Assembly (NCBI RefSeq): GCF_005517195.1
Contig: NZ_CP040244.1
Span: 2,126,001-2,190,000, forward strand
Origin: Streptomyces vilmorinianum
Lineage (GTDB): Bacteria; Actinomycetota; Actinomycetes; Streptomycetales; Streptomycetaceae
Length of the DNA stretch: 64,000 bases
Direction of reading: 5' to 3'
Numbering within the stretch: position 1 is the first letter of the stretch; every line of letters begins with the position of its first letter. The notes beneath the pieces are model-generated. The model saw only the letters and a list, made by a program, of their open reading frames with translations, had not been told where the DNA came from and ran no database searches. Shown piece after piece: positions 34,558 to 43,852 of this stretch. A program made the translations under genes and the position numbers.

Positions 34558-35868
34558 TCAGACGCGCCGCACCGCTCCCCGTACCGCCAGCGCCGCCATC
34601 GGCAGCAGCAGACACGCGCCCACGAGGTTCAGCCAGTTGTAGCCCGCCTGGGCCACGATCAGTCCCGCCGCCAGCCCGCCGAGACCGGCCGCGGTGTTCA
34701 TGATGAAGTCCGACAGGCCCTGGACCGCCGCCCTCGCGGCCTGCGGAACCGAGTCCGTGAGCAGCGCGGAGCCCGACACCAGGCCCGCCGACCAGCCCAG
34801 GCCGAGCACGAACAGGCCCGCCGCGGTCTGTCCGTGACTCGGGCCCGCCGTGCCCGCGAGCAGCGCCGCCACGGACAGGAGCCCGACGGCCAGACCGATC
34901 ACCGACAGCCGGCCCCACCGGTCCGACAGCCGGCCCATCACGGGCGAGAAGGCGTACATACCCGCGATGTGTCCGCTGATCACCAGACCGATCAGCTCGA
35001 TCCCGGCCCCGTGGTGGCTCAGCGCCACCGGGGTCATCGACATGATCGAGACCATCGTGGTGTGGGAGACGGCCACGGTCACCAGCGCGAGGCGCGCCCG
35101 CGAGGACTCCCGTACCGCCCGCATCCCCGCCCGGAGCGAGCGGCCATCGGCCTCCTGGTCCTCGTCCGGGCCGGCCAGCGAGCGGGCCGTCAGCAGCGGG
35201 TCCGGGCGCAGCAGCAGCGCCACCATCGCCGCGGCGATCACGAACACGCCGGCGGCCCAGACGAACGGTCCGGCCGCCATCGGGACACCGAGGCCCGCCA
35301 CGCTCTTCCCGGCCGGTGCGGCGATGTTGGGCCCGAGGACCGCGCCGATCGTCGTCGCCCACACCACGGTGGAGATGGCCTGGCCCCGGCGGTCCGGTTC
35401 GGCCAGGTCCGCGGCCGCGAACCGGGCCGCGAGGTTCGCCGAGGACCCGGCGCCGAAGCCGACCAGGCCCACCAGGAGCACGGGGAAGCTGTCGAGGACC
35501 GCCCCGAGGACGACGACTCCGGCGCCCAGCGCCCCGACCAGATAGGCGAGCACGAGCCCGGGCCGCCGCCCGCGCCTCCCCATGAGGGAGGCCAGCGGCA
35601 TGGCGAGCAGCGCGGGACCGGCCACCGTGGCCGTCGAAGCGAGCCCCGACAGCGCCTCCGTGCCGCTGACCTCCTTGGCCAGGACGGCGGCGAGGGCGAC
35701 GCCGATGGCGATCCCGAGGCCCCCGAGGATCTGGCTGGCGATCAGCACGGCCTGTATGCGTCGCCGCAGTGCCGGCAGTGCCGGCAGTGTCGGGCATCCG
35801 GCGGCCGAGTCGGGGGTGGATATCTCCGTGGGAAGCGTGGTGTCAGGGGCATCGGCGCTGTTGGTCAC
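34558..35868 (-). CDS. MFS transporter, drug-efflux type
   Basis: 436 residues with 12 predicted helices. The A-motif appears as LMGRRGRRPGLVLAY near residue 93 and a partial repeat GRLSDRWGRLSVIG near 315. The first 45 residues are polar and probably cytoplasmic. The layout is that of the DHA1/DHA2-like efflux families, but the substrate cannot be read from sequence. The GTG start lies inside a near-palindrome that could be an operator. It converges on the propeller gene. Confidence 0.85.
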   Translation of the reverse strand: MTNSADAPDTTLPTEISTPDSAAGCPTLPALPALRRRIQAVLIASQILGGLGIAIGVALAAVLAKEVSGTEALSGLASTATVAGPALLAMPLASLMGRRGRRPGLVLAYLVGALGAGVVVLGAVLDSFPVLLVGLVGFGAGSSANLAARFAAADLAEPDRRGQAISTVVWATTIGAVLGPNIAAPAGKSVAGLGVPMAAGPFVWAAGVFVIAAAMVALLLRPDPLLTARSLAGPDEDQEADGRSLRAGMRAVRESSRARLALVTVAVSHTTMVSIMSMTPVALSHHGAGIELIGLVISGHIAGMYAFSPVMGRLSDRWGRLSVIGLAVGLLSVAALLAGTAGPSHGQTAAGLFVLGLGWSAGLVSGSALLTDSVPQAARAAVQGLSDFIMNTAAGLGGLAAGLIVAQAGYNWLNLVGACLLLPMAALAVRGAVRRV

Positions 35869-35879
35869 TTACGTGAGTG
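35866..35879. promoter_or_regulatory. near-palindrome CACTTACGTGAGTG over the MFS start codon
   Basis: 12 of 14 positions are symmetrical. It covers the GTG start of the MFS gene, so a repressor bound here would block transcription or initiation. No adjacent regulator gene is present. Confidence 0.4.
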
Positions 35880-35912
35880 TGCCAGCCGTCCCCTGACAGC
35901 GGAATCCCGGCC

Positions 35913-35947
35913 GTGCGTACCGCCTCAGCCGGTGCGTACCGCCTCAG
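35913..35947. repeat. 16-bp direct repeat at the alkyltransferase 3' end
   Basis: GTGCGTACCGCCTCAG occurs at 35913-35928 and 35932-35947 (19-base period). The second copy covers the stop codon of the alkyltransferase gene, so this is probably a short local duplication. Confidence 0.85.
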
Positions 35948-36486
35948 AAGAGCGGCTGGGGCAGCACGCCCTCCAGCGCCAGCAGCGTCCGCTTCGTCTC
36001 CAGACCGCCGCCGAAGCCGCCGATCCCGCCGTCGCTCTCCACCACCCGGTGGCACGGCACGACCACCGGCAGCGGATTGGCGCCCATCGCCGCCCCGACG
36101 GCCTGCGCCGCGCCCGGCTGCCCCACGCGCTTCGCCAGGTCCCCGTACCCCACGACCGTCCCGAACGGCACCCCCTCCGCCAGCTCGCGCAGCACCTGGC
36201 GGTTGAAACCCGTCGTCAGGGTCCAGTCGAGCGCGAGGTCGAACACTCGCCGCTCGCCCGCGAAATACTCCGCGAGCTGCCGTATCGGCTCGGCGAGCCG
36301 GCCCGAGGCGCTGTGCACCGGCTCCGCGGCGAGCTGCCCCGCCAGCCGCTCGAGCGCCGCGTCCCGCACCGCGTCGTCGGCGTGGAAGACCACGGTCACG
36401 AGCCCGCGACCGGTCGCCGCGAGGAGCAGCGGGCCGATGTCGCTCGCCACGACCGCCCATTCCACCTTCGTGTCCATGGTGTCCAT
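35944..36486 (-). CDS. methylated-DNA--[protein]-cysteine S-methyltransferase
   Basis: 180 residues. The suicide active site VVVPCHRVVESDGGIGGFGGG lies near residues 140-160, with Cys in PCHRV; the helix-turn-helix region GTVVGYGDLAKRVGQPGAAQAVG precedes it, as in Ogt/MGMT. The enzyme removes O6-methyl or alkyl groups from guanine. The ATG at 36486 gives the usual N-terminal length; an ATG 30 bases upstream (36516) is also open and has GAAGG before it. No Ada regulatory domain is attached. Confidence 0.93.
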   Translation of the reverse strand: MDTMDTKVEWAVVASDIGPLLLAATGRGLVTVVFHADDAVRDAALERLAGQLAAEPVHSASGRLAEPIRQLAEYFAGERRVFDLALDWTLTTGFNRQVLRELAEGVPFGTVVGYGDLAKRVGQPGAAQAVGAAMGANPLPVVVPCHRVVESDGGIGGFGGGLETKRTLLALEGVLPQPLF

Positions 36487-36690
36487 GACGATCACGGTAC
36501 GACCCCCCACTGACATCACGGCCTTCACGGCCCGGTCCCGGCCTGGTCCCGGCTCGGTCTCACGGCGGGCAATTCCCGGACCGCGTGGTCGCGGGGCCTC
36601 GCGCGCGCCATAATCTCGCGACGGCAGCACTACTCAGCGGTACCGACTGTTTTCGGACGACGTTGCACCACGGGTGGAGGACACACGCTC

Positions 36691-37569
36691 ATGCAGGGCA
36701 CGGTCGACGGATTCAGCTACGGCCTCGTCACACCGGTCGCCGCCTATCTCATGGCGTGCCTCGGCGGCGCCCTGGGCCTGCGCTGCACCACCAGATCGCT
36801 GCGTCACCGCGACACCTTCAAGGCGGGCTGGCTGGCCCTCGGAGCGACCTCGATAGGCACGGGCATCTGGACGATGCACTTCATCGCGATGATGGGCTTC
36901 TCCGTCCGGCAGGCGCCCATCAGCTACGACCGGCCCCTCACCTTCGCCAGCCTGGGCGTCGCCGTCGTCATGGTCGGCATCGGCATCTTCATCGTCGGCT
37001 ACCGCGGGGCGACCCCCCTCACGCTCGTCACCGGCGGCACGATCACCGGCCTCGGCATCGCCACCATGCACTACCTCGGCATGGCCGGCATGCGCTTCCA
37101 GGGAGACATCGAGTACGACACCCTCACCGTCGCCCTCTCCGTCGTGATCGCCGTCGTCGCCGCCACCTCCGCCCTCTGGGCGGCCGTCTCGGTCCATGGA
37201 TTTCTGGCCAGCCTCGGCGCCAGCCTCGTGATGGGCCTCGCCGTCAGTGGTATGCACTACACCGCCATGGCGGCCGTCAACGTCCATCTGCACGGCACGG
37301 CCGACGCGGCCGGAAGCGGCGACTCCGCCACCTCGCTGATCCTGCCGATGCTGGTCGGCCCCGCCGTCTTCCTCCTCCTGGCCGCGGTCGTGGTCATGTT
37401 CGACCCGCTGCTCGTGATGGGCGACCCGGACTGGCAGCGGCCCGCCGCCCAGAGCGCGCACCGCCCCGGAGTGCCCGCCCCGCGCCGAGCCCCCGCCTAC
37501 GGCGAGCCCGCGAACTGGTCGGCCCGGCCCCGGTCCGGCCGGGGCGGACACCGCTCCCAGGACTGGTGA
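36691..37569 (+). CDS. MHYT-domain integral membrane sensor
   Basis: 292 residues with seven predicted transmembrane helices. The three repeated signatures are ATSIGTGIWTMHFIAM (about 50-65), GLGIATMHYLGMAG (about 125-138) and GLAVSGMHYTAMAA (about 190-203), whose Met/His residues are proposed to bind copper and sense O2, CO or NO. The cytoplasmic tail (about 245-292) is Pro/Arg-rich with no GGDEF, EAL or kinase domain, so any output must come through a partner. It is followed by uvrB after 71 bases. Confidence 0.9.
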   Translation: MQGTVDGFSYGLVTPVAAYLMACLGGALGLRCTTRSLRHRDTFKAGWLALGATSIGTGIWTMHFIAMMGFSVRQAPISYDRPLTFASLGVAVVMVGIGIFIVGYRGATPLTLVTGGTITGLGIATMHYLGMAGMRFQGDIEYDTLTVALSVVIAVVAATSALWAAVSVHGFLASLGASLVMGLAVSGMHYTAMAAVNVHLHGTADAAGSGDSATSLILPMLVGPAVFLLLAAVVVMFDPLLVMGDPDWQRPAAQSAHRPGVPAPRRAPAYGEPANWSARPRSGRGGHRSQDW

Positions 37570-37611
37570 GGCCCGGGGTGCCGGCCGGGCCCTGAGCCGT
37601 TCACCGCCCGA

Positions 37612-37634
37612 CTGTCAGTGGGGGGTCGTACGGT
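37612..37634 (+). promoter_or_regulatory. PafBC-type DNA-damage promoter of uvrB
   Basis: CTGTCAGTG (37612-37620), eight bases, TACGGT (37629-37634). This matches the LexA-independent damage promoter pattern TTGTCRGTG-N8-TAnnnT known from mycobacteria. The -10 box ends six bases before the ATG, so the mRNA should be leaderless. Confidence 0.7.
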
Positions 37635-37640
37635 GGTCAC

Positions 37641-39788
37641 ATGCGGCCCGTTTCCCAGATCGAACGTACGGTGGCGCCTTTCGAGGTCGTCAGTCCCTAC
37701 CAGCCCAGCGGCGACCAGCCGACGGCCATCGCCGACCTCGAGCGGCGCATCCGCGCGGGGGAGAAGGACGTCGTCCTCCTCGGCGCCACCGGCACCGGCA
37801 AGTCGGCGACCACCGCGTGGATGATCGAGAAGCTGCAGCGCCCCACCCTGGTGATGGCGCCGAACAAGACGCTGGCGGCCCAGCTGGCGAACGAGTTCCG
37901 CGAGCTCCTGCCGAACAACGCCGTCGAGTACTTCGTCTCGTACTACGACTACTACCAGCCCGAGGCGTACGTCCCGCAGTCGGACACCTACATCGAGAAG
38001 GACTCCTCGATCAACGAGGAGGTCGAGCGGCTGCGCCACTCCGCGACGAACTCGCTGCTGACCCGCCGCGACGTCGTCGTGGTCGCCTCCGTCTCCTGCA
38101 TCTACGGCCTCGGCACGCCACAGGAGTACGTGGACCGGATGGTCCCGCTCAAGGTCGGCGAGGAGATCGACCGCGACCAGCTGCTGCGCCGCTTCGTCGA
38201 CATCCAGTACACGCGCAACGACGTGGCGTTCGCCCGGGGCACCTTCCGTGTCCGCGGCGACACGATCGAGATCTTCCCGGTCTACGAGGAGCTCGCCGTC
38301 CGCATCGAGATGTTCGGCGACGAGATCGAGGCGCTGTCCACGCTCCACCCGCTCACCGGCGAGGTCATCAGCGAGGACCGCGAGCTGTACGTCTTCCCCG
38401 CCAGCCACTACGTGGCGGGCCCCGAGCGGATGGAGAAGGCGATCAACGGCATCGAGCGCGAGCTCGAGAGCCGGCTCGCCGAGCTCGACAAGCAGGGCAA
38501 GATGCTGGAGTCCCAGCGCCTGCGCATGCGCACCACGTACGACATCGAGATGATGCGCCAGATCGGCTCCTGCTCCGGCATCGAGAACTACTCGATGCAC
38601 TTCGACGACCGCGAGCCCGGCTCCGCCCCCAACACGCTCCTCGACTACTTCCCCGAGGACTTCCTGCTCGTCATCGACGAGTCGCACGTCACCGTTCCGC
38701 AGATCGGCGCGATGTACGAGGGGGACGCCTCCCGCAAGCGGACGCTGGTCGACCACGGCTTCCGGCTGCCGTCCGCGCTGGACAACCGCCCGCTGAAGTG
38801 GGAGGAGTTCCAGAAGCGGATCGGCCAGACCGTCTACCTCTCGGCCACCCCCGGCACGTACGAGCTGTCGCGCTCGGACGGCTTCGTCGAGCAGATCATC
38901 CGCCCCACCGGCCTGGTCGACCCCGAGGTCGTCGTCAAGCCCACCGAGGGGCAGATCGACGACCTGGTCCACGAGATCCGGCTGCGCACCGAGAAGGACG
39001 AGCGGGTCCTCGTCACCACGCTCACCAAGAAGATGGCCGAGGACCTCACCGAGTACTTCCTGGAGCTCGGCATCCAGGTCCGCTATCTGCACAGCGACGT
39101 CGACACCCTGCGCCGTATCGAGCTGCTGCGCGAGCTGCGGTCCGGTGAGTACGACGTCCTGGTCGGCATCAACCTGCTCCGCGAGGGTCTCGACCTGCCC
39201 GAGGTCTCGCTCGTCGCCATCCTCGACGCCGACAAGCAGGGATTCCTGCGCTCCGGCACCTCGCTCATCCAGACCATCGGCCGCGCGGCGCGCAACGTCT
39301 CCGGCCAGGTCCACATGTACGCCGACACGGTCACCCCGGCGATGGAGAAGGCCATCGACGAGACCAACCGGCGCCGCGAGAAGCAGATCGCGTACAACAC
39401 GGCGAACGGCATCGACCCGCAGCCGCTGCGCAAGAAGATCAACGACATCGTCGCCACCATCGCGCGCGAGGAGGTCGACACCGAGCAGCTGCTCGGCACC
39501 GGCTACCGCCAGGCGAAGGACGGCAAGGGTGCCAAGGCGCCCGTTCCCTCCCTCGGCGCGCACACCGTCAAGAGCAAGGCCAAGGGCGGCAAGGCCGGCG
39601 CGGCGGGTTCGACGCTCCAGCTCGGCGACCGCCCGGCCACCGAACTGGCCGCGATCATCGAGGAGATGACCGACCGGATGCGTGCCGCGGCGGCGGAGCT
39701 GCAGTTCGAGGTGGCCGCCCGGCTGCGGGACGAAGTGGGAGAGCTGAAGAAGGAGTTGCGCCAGATGAAGGAGGCGGGAATCGCCTGA
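37641..39788 (+). CDS. uvrB: excinuclease ABC subunit UvrB
   Basis: 715 residues. Walker [12 protein letters not shown] is near residue 53, the flexible beta-hairpin [21 protein letters not shown] near 99-119, DEXX box [10 protein letters not shown] near 343, helicase motifs [10 protein letters not shown] and [20 protein letters not shown] near 515-535, and GRAARN near 552. A C-terminal UVR motif ([13 protein letters not shown]...[12 protein letters not shown]) binds UvrC. Compared with E. coli UvrB there is an extra Lys/Ala/Gly-rich stretch near 615-660. UvrB verifies damage loaded by UvrA. The start is fixed by the promoter spacing. Confidence 0.98.
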   Translation: MRPVSQIERTVAPFEVVSPYQPSGDQPTAIADLERRIRAGEKDVVLLGATGTGKSATTAWMIEKLQRPTLVMAPNKTLAAQLANEFRELLPNNAVEYFVSYYDYYQPEAYVPQSDTYIEKDSSINEEVERLRHSATNSLLTRRDVVVVASVSCIYGLGTPQEYVDRMVPLKVGEEIDRDQLLRRFVDIQYTRNDVAFARGTFRVRGDTIEIFPVYEELAVRIEMFGDEIEALSTLHPLTGEVISEDRELYVFPASHYVAGPERMEKAINGIERELESRLAELDKQGKMLESQRLRMRTTYDIEMMRQIGSCSGIENYSMHFDDREPGSAPNTLLDYFPEDFLLVIDESHVTVPQIGAMYEGDASRKRTLVDHGFRLPSALDNRPLKWEEFQKRIGQTVYLSATPGTYELSRSDGFVEQIIRPTGLVDPEVVVKPTEGQIDDLVHEIRLRTEKDERVLVTTLTKKMAEDLTEYFLELGIQVRYLHSDVDTLRRIELLRELRSGEYDVLVGINLLREGLDLPEVSLVAILDADKQGFLRSGTSLIQTIGRAARNVSGQVHMYADTVTPAMEKAIDETNRRREKQIAYNTANGIDPQPLRKKINDIVATIAREEVDTEQLLGTGYRQAKDGKGAKAPVPSLGAHTVKSKAKGGKAGAAGSTLQLGDRPATELAAIIEEMTDRMRAAAAELQFEVAARLRDEVGELKKELRQMKEAGIA

Positions 39789-39792
39789 CGTC

Positions 39793-39814
39793 CCGGGCAC
39801 TCCGGCCCGCCCGG
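39793..39814 (+). terminator. uvrB terminator hairpin
   Basis: CCGGGC (39793-39798) pairs with GCCCGG (39809-39814) around a 10-base loop, five bases after the stop. Confidence 0.5.
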
Positions 39815-39940
39815 TGTGTTGCAAGACCGACACAAAACACGACCGCGGCTGCTGCGCCGTCGGTGCCCCTGCGTAGGGTGCTGGACAACCGCACGGACAG
39901 CAGGGACGGCCGCGGTGATCGCAAGGAGAGGGGACAGCGC

Positions 39941-40519
39941 GTGACGGTCAACATGACCAAGGGTCAGGCCATCAGCCTGGAGAAGCAGGGCGGGGGCACC
40001 CTTACCTCCGTACGGATGGGCCTGGGCTGGCAGGCGGCGCCCCGCCGCGGCCTCTTCGGCTCGCGCACCCGGGAGATCGACCTGGACGCCTCGGCGGTGC
40101 TCTTCGCCGACAAGCAGCCGGTGGACGTGGTCTTCTTCCGCCACCTGGTCAGCGACGACGGCTCGGTCCGGCACACCGGTGACAACCTGGTGGGCGGCGC
40201 GGGCCAGGGCGGCGACGACGAGTCGATCCTGGTCGACCTCCAGCGCGTCCCCGTCCACATCGACCAGATCGTCTTCACGGTGAACTCCTTCACCGGGCAG
40301 ACGTTCCAGGAGGTGCAGAACGCCTTCTGCCGGATCGTCGACGAGACCAACGGCCAGGAGCTCGCGCGCTACACCCTGGACGGCGGCGGTCAGTACACGG
40401 CGCAGATCATGGCGAAGGTGCACCGGGCCGGCTCCGGCTGGCAGATGACCGCCCTGGGCAACCCGGCCAACGGCCGGACGTTCCAGGACCTCATGCCGGC
40501 GATCCTGCCGCAGCTGTAG
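39941..40519 (+). CDS. TerD family protein
   Basis: 192 residues, full TerD (tellurium-resistance/Ca2+-stress) domain. The family N-terminus MTKGQAISLEKQGGG begins at residue 5; FGSRTREIDLDASAVLF near 42 and NLVGGAGQGGDDESILVDL near 80 provide the Asp-rich Ca2+-binding loops (DGSVRHTGDN), and VFTVNSFTGQTFQEVQNAFCRI near 115 follows. TerD proteins bind Ca2+ and associate with membrane stress complexes. The GTG at 39941 has AAGGAGAGG upstream; ATG 39953 is an alternative. A second TerD-like gene and a TerC-family gene follow on the same strand. Confidence 0.93.
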   Translation: MTVNMTKGQAISLEKQGGGTLTSVRMGLGWQAAPRRGLFGSRTREIDLDASAVLFADKQPVDVVFFRHLVSDDGSVRHTGDNLVGGAGQGGDDESILVDLQRVPVHIDQIVFTVNSFTGQTFQEVQNAFCRIVDETNGQELARYTLDGGGQYTAQIMAKVHRAGSGWQMTALGNPANGRTFQDLMPAILPQL

Positions 40520-40540
40520 GCAGGCACCGCAGAGACACCC

Positions 40541-40575
40541 ACAGCTCCCGGAGGCAGCAGGCCGCCGGGAGCTGT
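40541..40575 (+). terminator. terminator after terD
   Basis: ACAGCTCCCGG (40541-40551) and CCGGGAGCTGT (40565-40575) form a perfect 11-bp stem with a 13-base loop, between the two TerD-family genes. Confidence 0.75.
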
Positions 40576-40620
40576 CCCACATGATCCGCACGTGAAGACA
40601 CCGCCGAGGGGACAGAGTCG

Positions 40621-42492
40621 ATGACGGCCGAGCTGGTCCGGGGACAGAACCACCCCCTGCCCGACACCCGCCTGGAGATCCGGGTCTCGGCCGGCCATCC
40701 GGTCGTCGCGGGAGCCACCCTCGGCGACGAACAGGGCAGGGTCGCCGGCGTCGAATGGATCGCCCACCCCGGCTCGCCCTCCCTGCCCGGCGTCGACGTC
40801 TCCCAGCAGGCCGCCGCCGACCACCGCCTCGCCTTCGACCTGGAAGCGGTGCCCGCATCCGTGCACCGGGTCTCGGTCCTCCTGGCGCTGCCCATAGGTG
40901 TCGGCGGACCGGCCCGCTTCGGCGCCGTCACCGCCCCCTTCGTCGCCGTCACCGGCCTCGACGGCACCGCGATCGCCACCTACACGATCACCGGACTCGA
41001 CAGCGAATCCGCCGTCGTCGCCCTGGAGTTGTACCGCCGCCAGGGCACCTGGAAGGTCCGCGCCATGGGGCAGGGGTACGAGGGCGGCCTCGCCGCCATG
41101 CTCGGCGACCAGGGGCTCGAGCGCCCCGCAGACCTGGCCGCGTCGATCCTGGAGGCCGTCGCCCGAGGCCTGGCCCGCTCGGTCGCCGCCCCGCCCCCGC
41201 GCGTCCCCGAGGCGGAGCGGGTCCGGCACACCGCCCCCGTCGCGGCCGACCACCAGGACGCACCCCCGCCCGCCGCGGGCGGCCCCATCGACTACGCCCA
41301 CCCGCGCCGCCAGGCGCCACCCCAGGAGCCCACCGCACCCGCGCCGACGGCGACGCACCCCACCCCCGTCGCCGGGGACGCCGCCGGCTGGTCCATGGAC
41401 GAGCGGCTCTACAACCAGGTGTGGGGCATGTTCGAGGACCTGGCCCGCACCACGGCGGCGTACCGCAGTGCCTGCGACTTCGCCGAGTCCCGCCTCGACC
41501 AGGAGCTCGACCGCGCGCTCTCCGACCCGCGCAGCCGCATCGGCGGCGCCGGCGACGCCGCCCGCGAGGCGGCCCGCGCCAAGCACGACGACCTCACCGC
41601 CCGTGCCCAGGAGGCCCTCGACCGGGACCTCGCCCAGCTCGCCGCCGAGTCCGAGGTCGTCGAACCGGCGCTGCCCGCCGCGTTCGCCCGCTGGGACAAC
41701 CCCGTCTGGCACGCCTACCGCGTCCCCATGGAGGTCCCCATGGCCGTGCGCCTGGGCGACCTCCACCTCCCCGAGCGCACCGATCTGCGCATCCCGATGC
41801 TGGTCCGGCTGCCGCTGGAGCGAGGGCTGTGGGTGGACAGCGGGCGCGGTCGCTCCGAGACGGCCGGGCTGCTCGACGAGACCGAGCTGCGCCGGCTCGC
41901 GATGGACACCGCGGTCGCGCACGCGGCCAGGCTGCTCGCCGTGTACCCGCCCGGCGAGTTCACCGTCCATGTCGTCGACCCGGCGGGCTCCGGCGCCGCC
42001 GCGCTCGCCCCGCTCGTCGAGGCGGGCGTCCTGGCCGGACCGCCGGCCGCCGGGGCGGCCGGGGTCTCCGCCGTCCTCGCGCGGCTCACCGAGCGCGTGG
42101 ACCTGGTCCAGATGGCGATGCGGGCAGGTGCCCCCGACGCGCTGCCGCCCGGCATGGACACGGCCGAGCAGCTCCTGATCGTCCATGACTTCCCGCACGG
42201 CTTCGACGACCGCGCGGTCACCCGGCTCCGCTACCTCGCCGACGAGGGCCCGGCCGTCGGCGTCCATCTCATGATGGTCGCCGACCGCGAGGAGGCCTCC
42301 GCGTACGGCCCGGTGCTCGACCCGCTGTGGCGTTCGCTGCTGCGGATCACGCCCGTCCCCGACGACCACCTCGCCGACCCGTGGGTGGGCCATGCCTGGA
42401 CGTACGAGCCGCCGACGTTCCCGCCCGGCAGCGGGGTGCTGGGTCAGGTCCTCGGCCGGGTGGCCGAGACCCGTCGCCAATGGGGCCGCTGA
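40621..42492 (+). CDS. TerD-domain protein fused to a degenerate FtsK/HerA-like ATPase region
   Basis: 623 residues. About 1-185 is a divergent TerD-like domain (GVDVSQQAAADHRLAFDLEAVP, FVAVTGLDGTAIATYTI). A Pro/Ala/His-rich linker runs to about 255, then a helical segment (257-345). From about 365 it resembles FtsK/SpoIIIE-like ATPases: MLVRLPLERGLWVDSGRG near 395 where a Walker A would stand but GKT is missing, and LLIVHDFPHGFDD near 518 as a Walker B-like strand, followed by VGVHLMMVADREEAS. It is therefore probably a catalytically inactive ATPase fold used as a scaffold. The neighbours are TerD and TerC family genes. Confidence 0.75.
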   Translation: MTAELVRGQNHPLPDTRLEIRVSAGHPVVAGATLGDEQGRVAGVEWIAHPGSPSLPGVDVSQQAAADHRLAFDLEAVPASVHRVSVLLALPIGVGGPARFGAVTAPFVAVTGLDGTAIATYTITGLDSESAVVALELYRRQGTWKVRAMGQGYEGGLAAMLGDQGLERPADLAASILEAVARGLARSVAAPPPRVPEAERVRHTAPVAADHQDAPPPAAGGPIDYAHPRRQAPPQEPTAPAPTATHPTPVAGDAAGWSMDERLYNQVWGMFEDLARTTAAYRSACDFAESRLDQELDRALSDPRSRIGGAGDAAREAARAKHDDLTARAQEALDRDLAQLAAESEVVEPALPAAFARWDNPVWHAYRVPMEVPMAVRLGDLHLPERTDLRIPMLVRLPLERGLWVDSGRGRSETAGLLDETELRRLAMDTAVAHAARLLAVYPPGEFTVHVVDPAGSGAAALAPLVEAGVLAGPPAAGAAGVSAVLARLTERVDLVQMAMRAGAPDALPPGMDTAEQLLIVHDFPHGFDDRAVTRLRYLADEGPAVGVHLMMVADREEASAYGPVLDPLWRSLLRITPVPDDHLADPWVGHAWTYEPPTFPPGSGVLGQVLGRVAETRRQWGR

Positions 42493-42523
42493 CCTGGGCA
42501 TTTGGGTTCTCTTTACCCTCGTC

Positions 42524-42553
42524 TTTACCTTCTCTTGGTTATTCGGGTAGTCT
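42524..42553 (+). promoter_or_regulatory. promoter of the TerC riboswitch transcript
   Basis: TTTACC (42524-42529), 18-base spacer, TAGTCT (42548-42553), placing the start near 42560, just before the riboswitch core. Confidence 0.55.
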
Positions 42554-42559
42554 TCTCGG

Positions 42560-42690
42560 CGCGGAGGGGAGTACTCCCCATGTGCGGCGTTCCCGTCAAT
42601 ACGGACGGACCCCGAGTGGTCCGGTCCCGGGGCGTCGGCCCGGCCCGTCGCGTACGGGAGCGGGTGGAGGAGACCTCCGGCAGCGACGAC
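42560..42690 (+). ncRNA. probable yybP-ykoY (Mn2+) riboswitch
   Basis: The leader of the TerC gene contains the conserved GGGGAGTA (42566-42573), a CCGTCAATACGG hairpin-like segment, several GC-rich stems and, near its 3' side, GAGACC (42670-42675) inside GGAG-GAGACC-TCCGG. These are the hallmark elements of the yybP-ykoY Mn2+-sensing aptamer, which typically precedes TerC/Alx and Mn2+ exporter genes. A 66-codon open frame over this region is therefore discounted. Confidence 0.72.
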
Positions 42691-42723
42691 GCTGATCAGT
42701 AGCCGTACGACGCCGGAGGCGCA

Positions 42724-43758
42724 GTGGACGTATCGATGACCCTGTGGGTGCTGACCATTCTTGGTCTGTCCGCCCTGATCGCGATCGACTTCTTCATCGG
42801 GCGCAAGCCCCATGACGTGTCGGTCAAGGAAGCCGGAATCTGGACGGTCGTCTGGATCGTCCTGGCCGCGCTCTTCGGCCTCGGCCTGCTGCTCTTCGGC
42901 AACAGCCAGGCATCCGGGGAGTTCTTCGCCGGATTCATCACCGAGAAGTCGCTCAGCGTCGACAATCTCTTCGTCTTCGTCCTGATCATGGCGAAGTTCT
43001 CGGTGCCCTCCCACCTCCAGCAGCGGGTGCTGCTCGTGGGCGTGCTGATCGCCCTGGTCCTGCGCGCGGTCTTCATCGCCGCCGGCGCCGCGATCATCGC
43101 CAGCTTCTCCTGGGTCTTCTACCTCTTCGGCGCGTTCCTGATCTTCACCGCCTGGAAGCTCATCCAGGAGGCGCGCTCGGACGAGGAGGAGGACGAGTTC
43201 GAGGAGAACCGTCTCCTGAAGTCCATCGAGAAGAAGTTCGGCGTCGCGGACAGGTACCACGGCACGAAGCTCTTCCTGAAGGTCAACGGCAAGCGGGTGC
43301 TGACCCCGCTGATGATCGTCATGCTCGCCATCGGCACGACCGACGTGCTCTTCGCCCTCGACTCGATCCCGGCGATCTTCGGCCTCACCCAGGACCCGTA
43401 CATCGTCTTCACCGCCAACGCCTTCGCCCTGATGGGTCTGCGGCAGCTGTACTTCCTGATCGGCGGCCTGCTCAAGAAGCTGGTCCACCTCAGCTACGGC
43501 CTGTCGGTGATCCTCGGCTTCATCGGCGTGAAGCTGGTGCTGCACGCCCTGCACGAGTCCGGGGTGCACGTCCCCGAGATCTCCATCCCGTTCTCGCTGG
43601 CGGTCATCTGCGGCGTCCTCATCGTCACCACGATCACCAGCCTGATCGCCTCCAAGAAGCAGGCGGAGCGCGAGGGCTCGGAGACGCCCGAGACGCCCGA
43701 GAAGCCCGAGACGCCCGTGGCGGACGGCGAGACCGACAAGGACAGCGTGAGCGTCTGA
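42724..43758 (+). CDS. TerC/Alx family membrane protein, probable Mn2+ exporter
   Basis: 344 residues with about nine hydrophobic helices. TerC signatures: ALIAIDFFIGRKPHDVSV near residue 20, EKSLSVDNLFVFVLIMAKF near 78-96 (conserved Asp/Asn), and TTDVLFALDSIPAIFGLTQDPYIVFTANAFALMGLRQLYFL near 205-245. The acidic DEEEDEFEENR loop is at about 153-163, and the C-terminal tail is Pro/Glu/Thr repeats (ETPETPEKPETP). The Mn2+-type riboswitch upstream supports a role in manganese export. The GTG has CGGAGGCGCA upstream. Confidence 0.9.
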   Translation: MDVSMTLWVLTILGLSALIAIDFFIGRKPHDVSVKEAGIWTVVWIVLAALFGLGLLLFGNSQASGEFFAGFITEKSLSVDNLFVFVLIMAKFSVPSHLQQRVLLVGVLIALVLRAVFIAAGAAIIASFSWVFYLFGAFLIFTAWKLIQEARSDEEEDEFEENRLLKSIEKKFGVADRYHGTKLFLKVNGKRVLTPLMIVMLAIGTTDVLFALDSIPAIFGLTQDPYIVFTANAFALMGLRQLYFLIGGLLKKLVHLSYGLSVILGFIGVKLVLHALHESGVHVPEISIPFSLAVICGVLIVTTITSLIASKKQAEREGSETPETPEKPETPVADGETDKDSVSV

Positions 43759-43775
43759 GGCTCGCTCCACCCCCT

Positions 43776-43835
43776 GAACGCACCGCGGCCGGTGCGAGCG
43801 GCACACCACCGCCCGCACCGGCCCGCGGTGCGTTC
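43776..43835. terminator. bidirectional terminator between TerC and MHS genes
   Basis: A 21-base left arm (43776-43796) pairs with 43814-43835, with one unpaired G, around a 17-base loop. It separates two convergent genes. Confidence 0.85.
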
Positions 43836-43852
43836 CGCTCCGGGCCGGCCCG

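Noticed and set aside
42502..42702. 66-codon frame before the TerC gene
   Set aside because: It covers the conserved riboswitch elements and resembles no protein.
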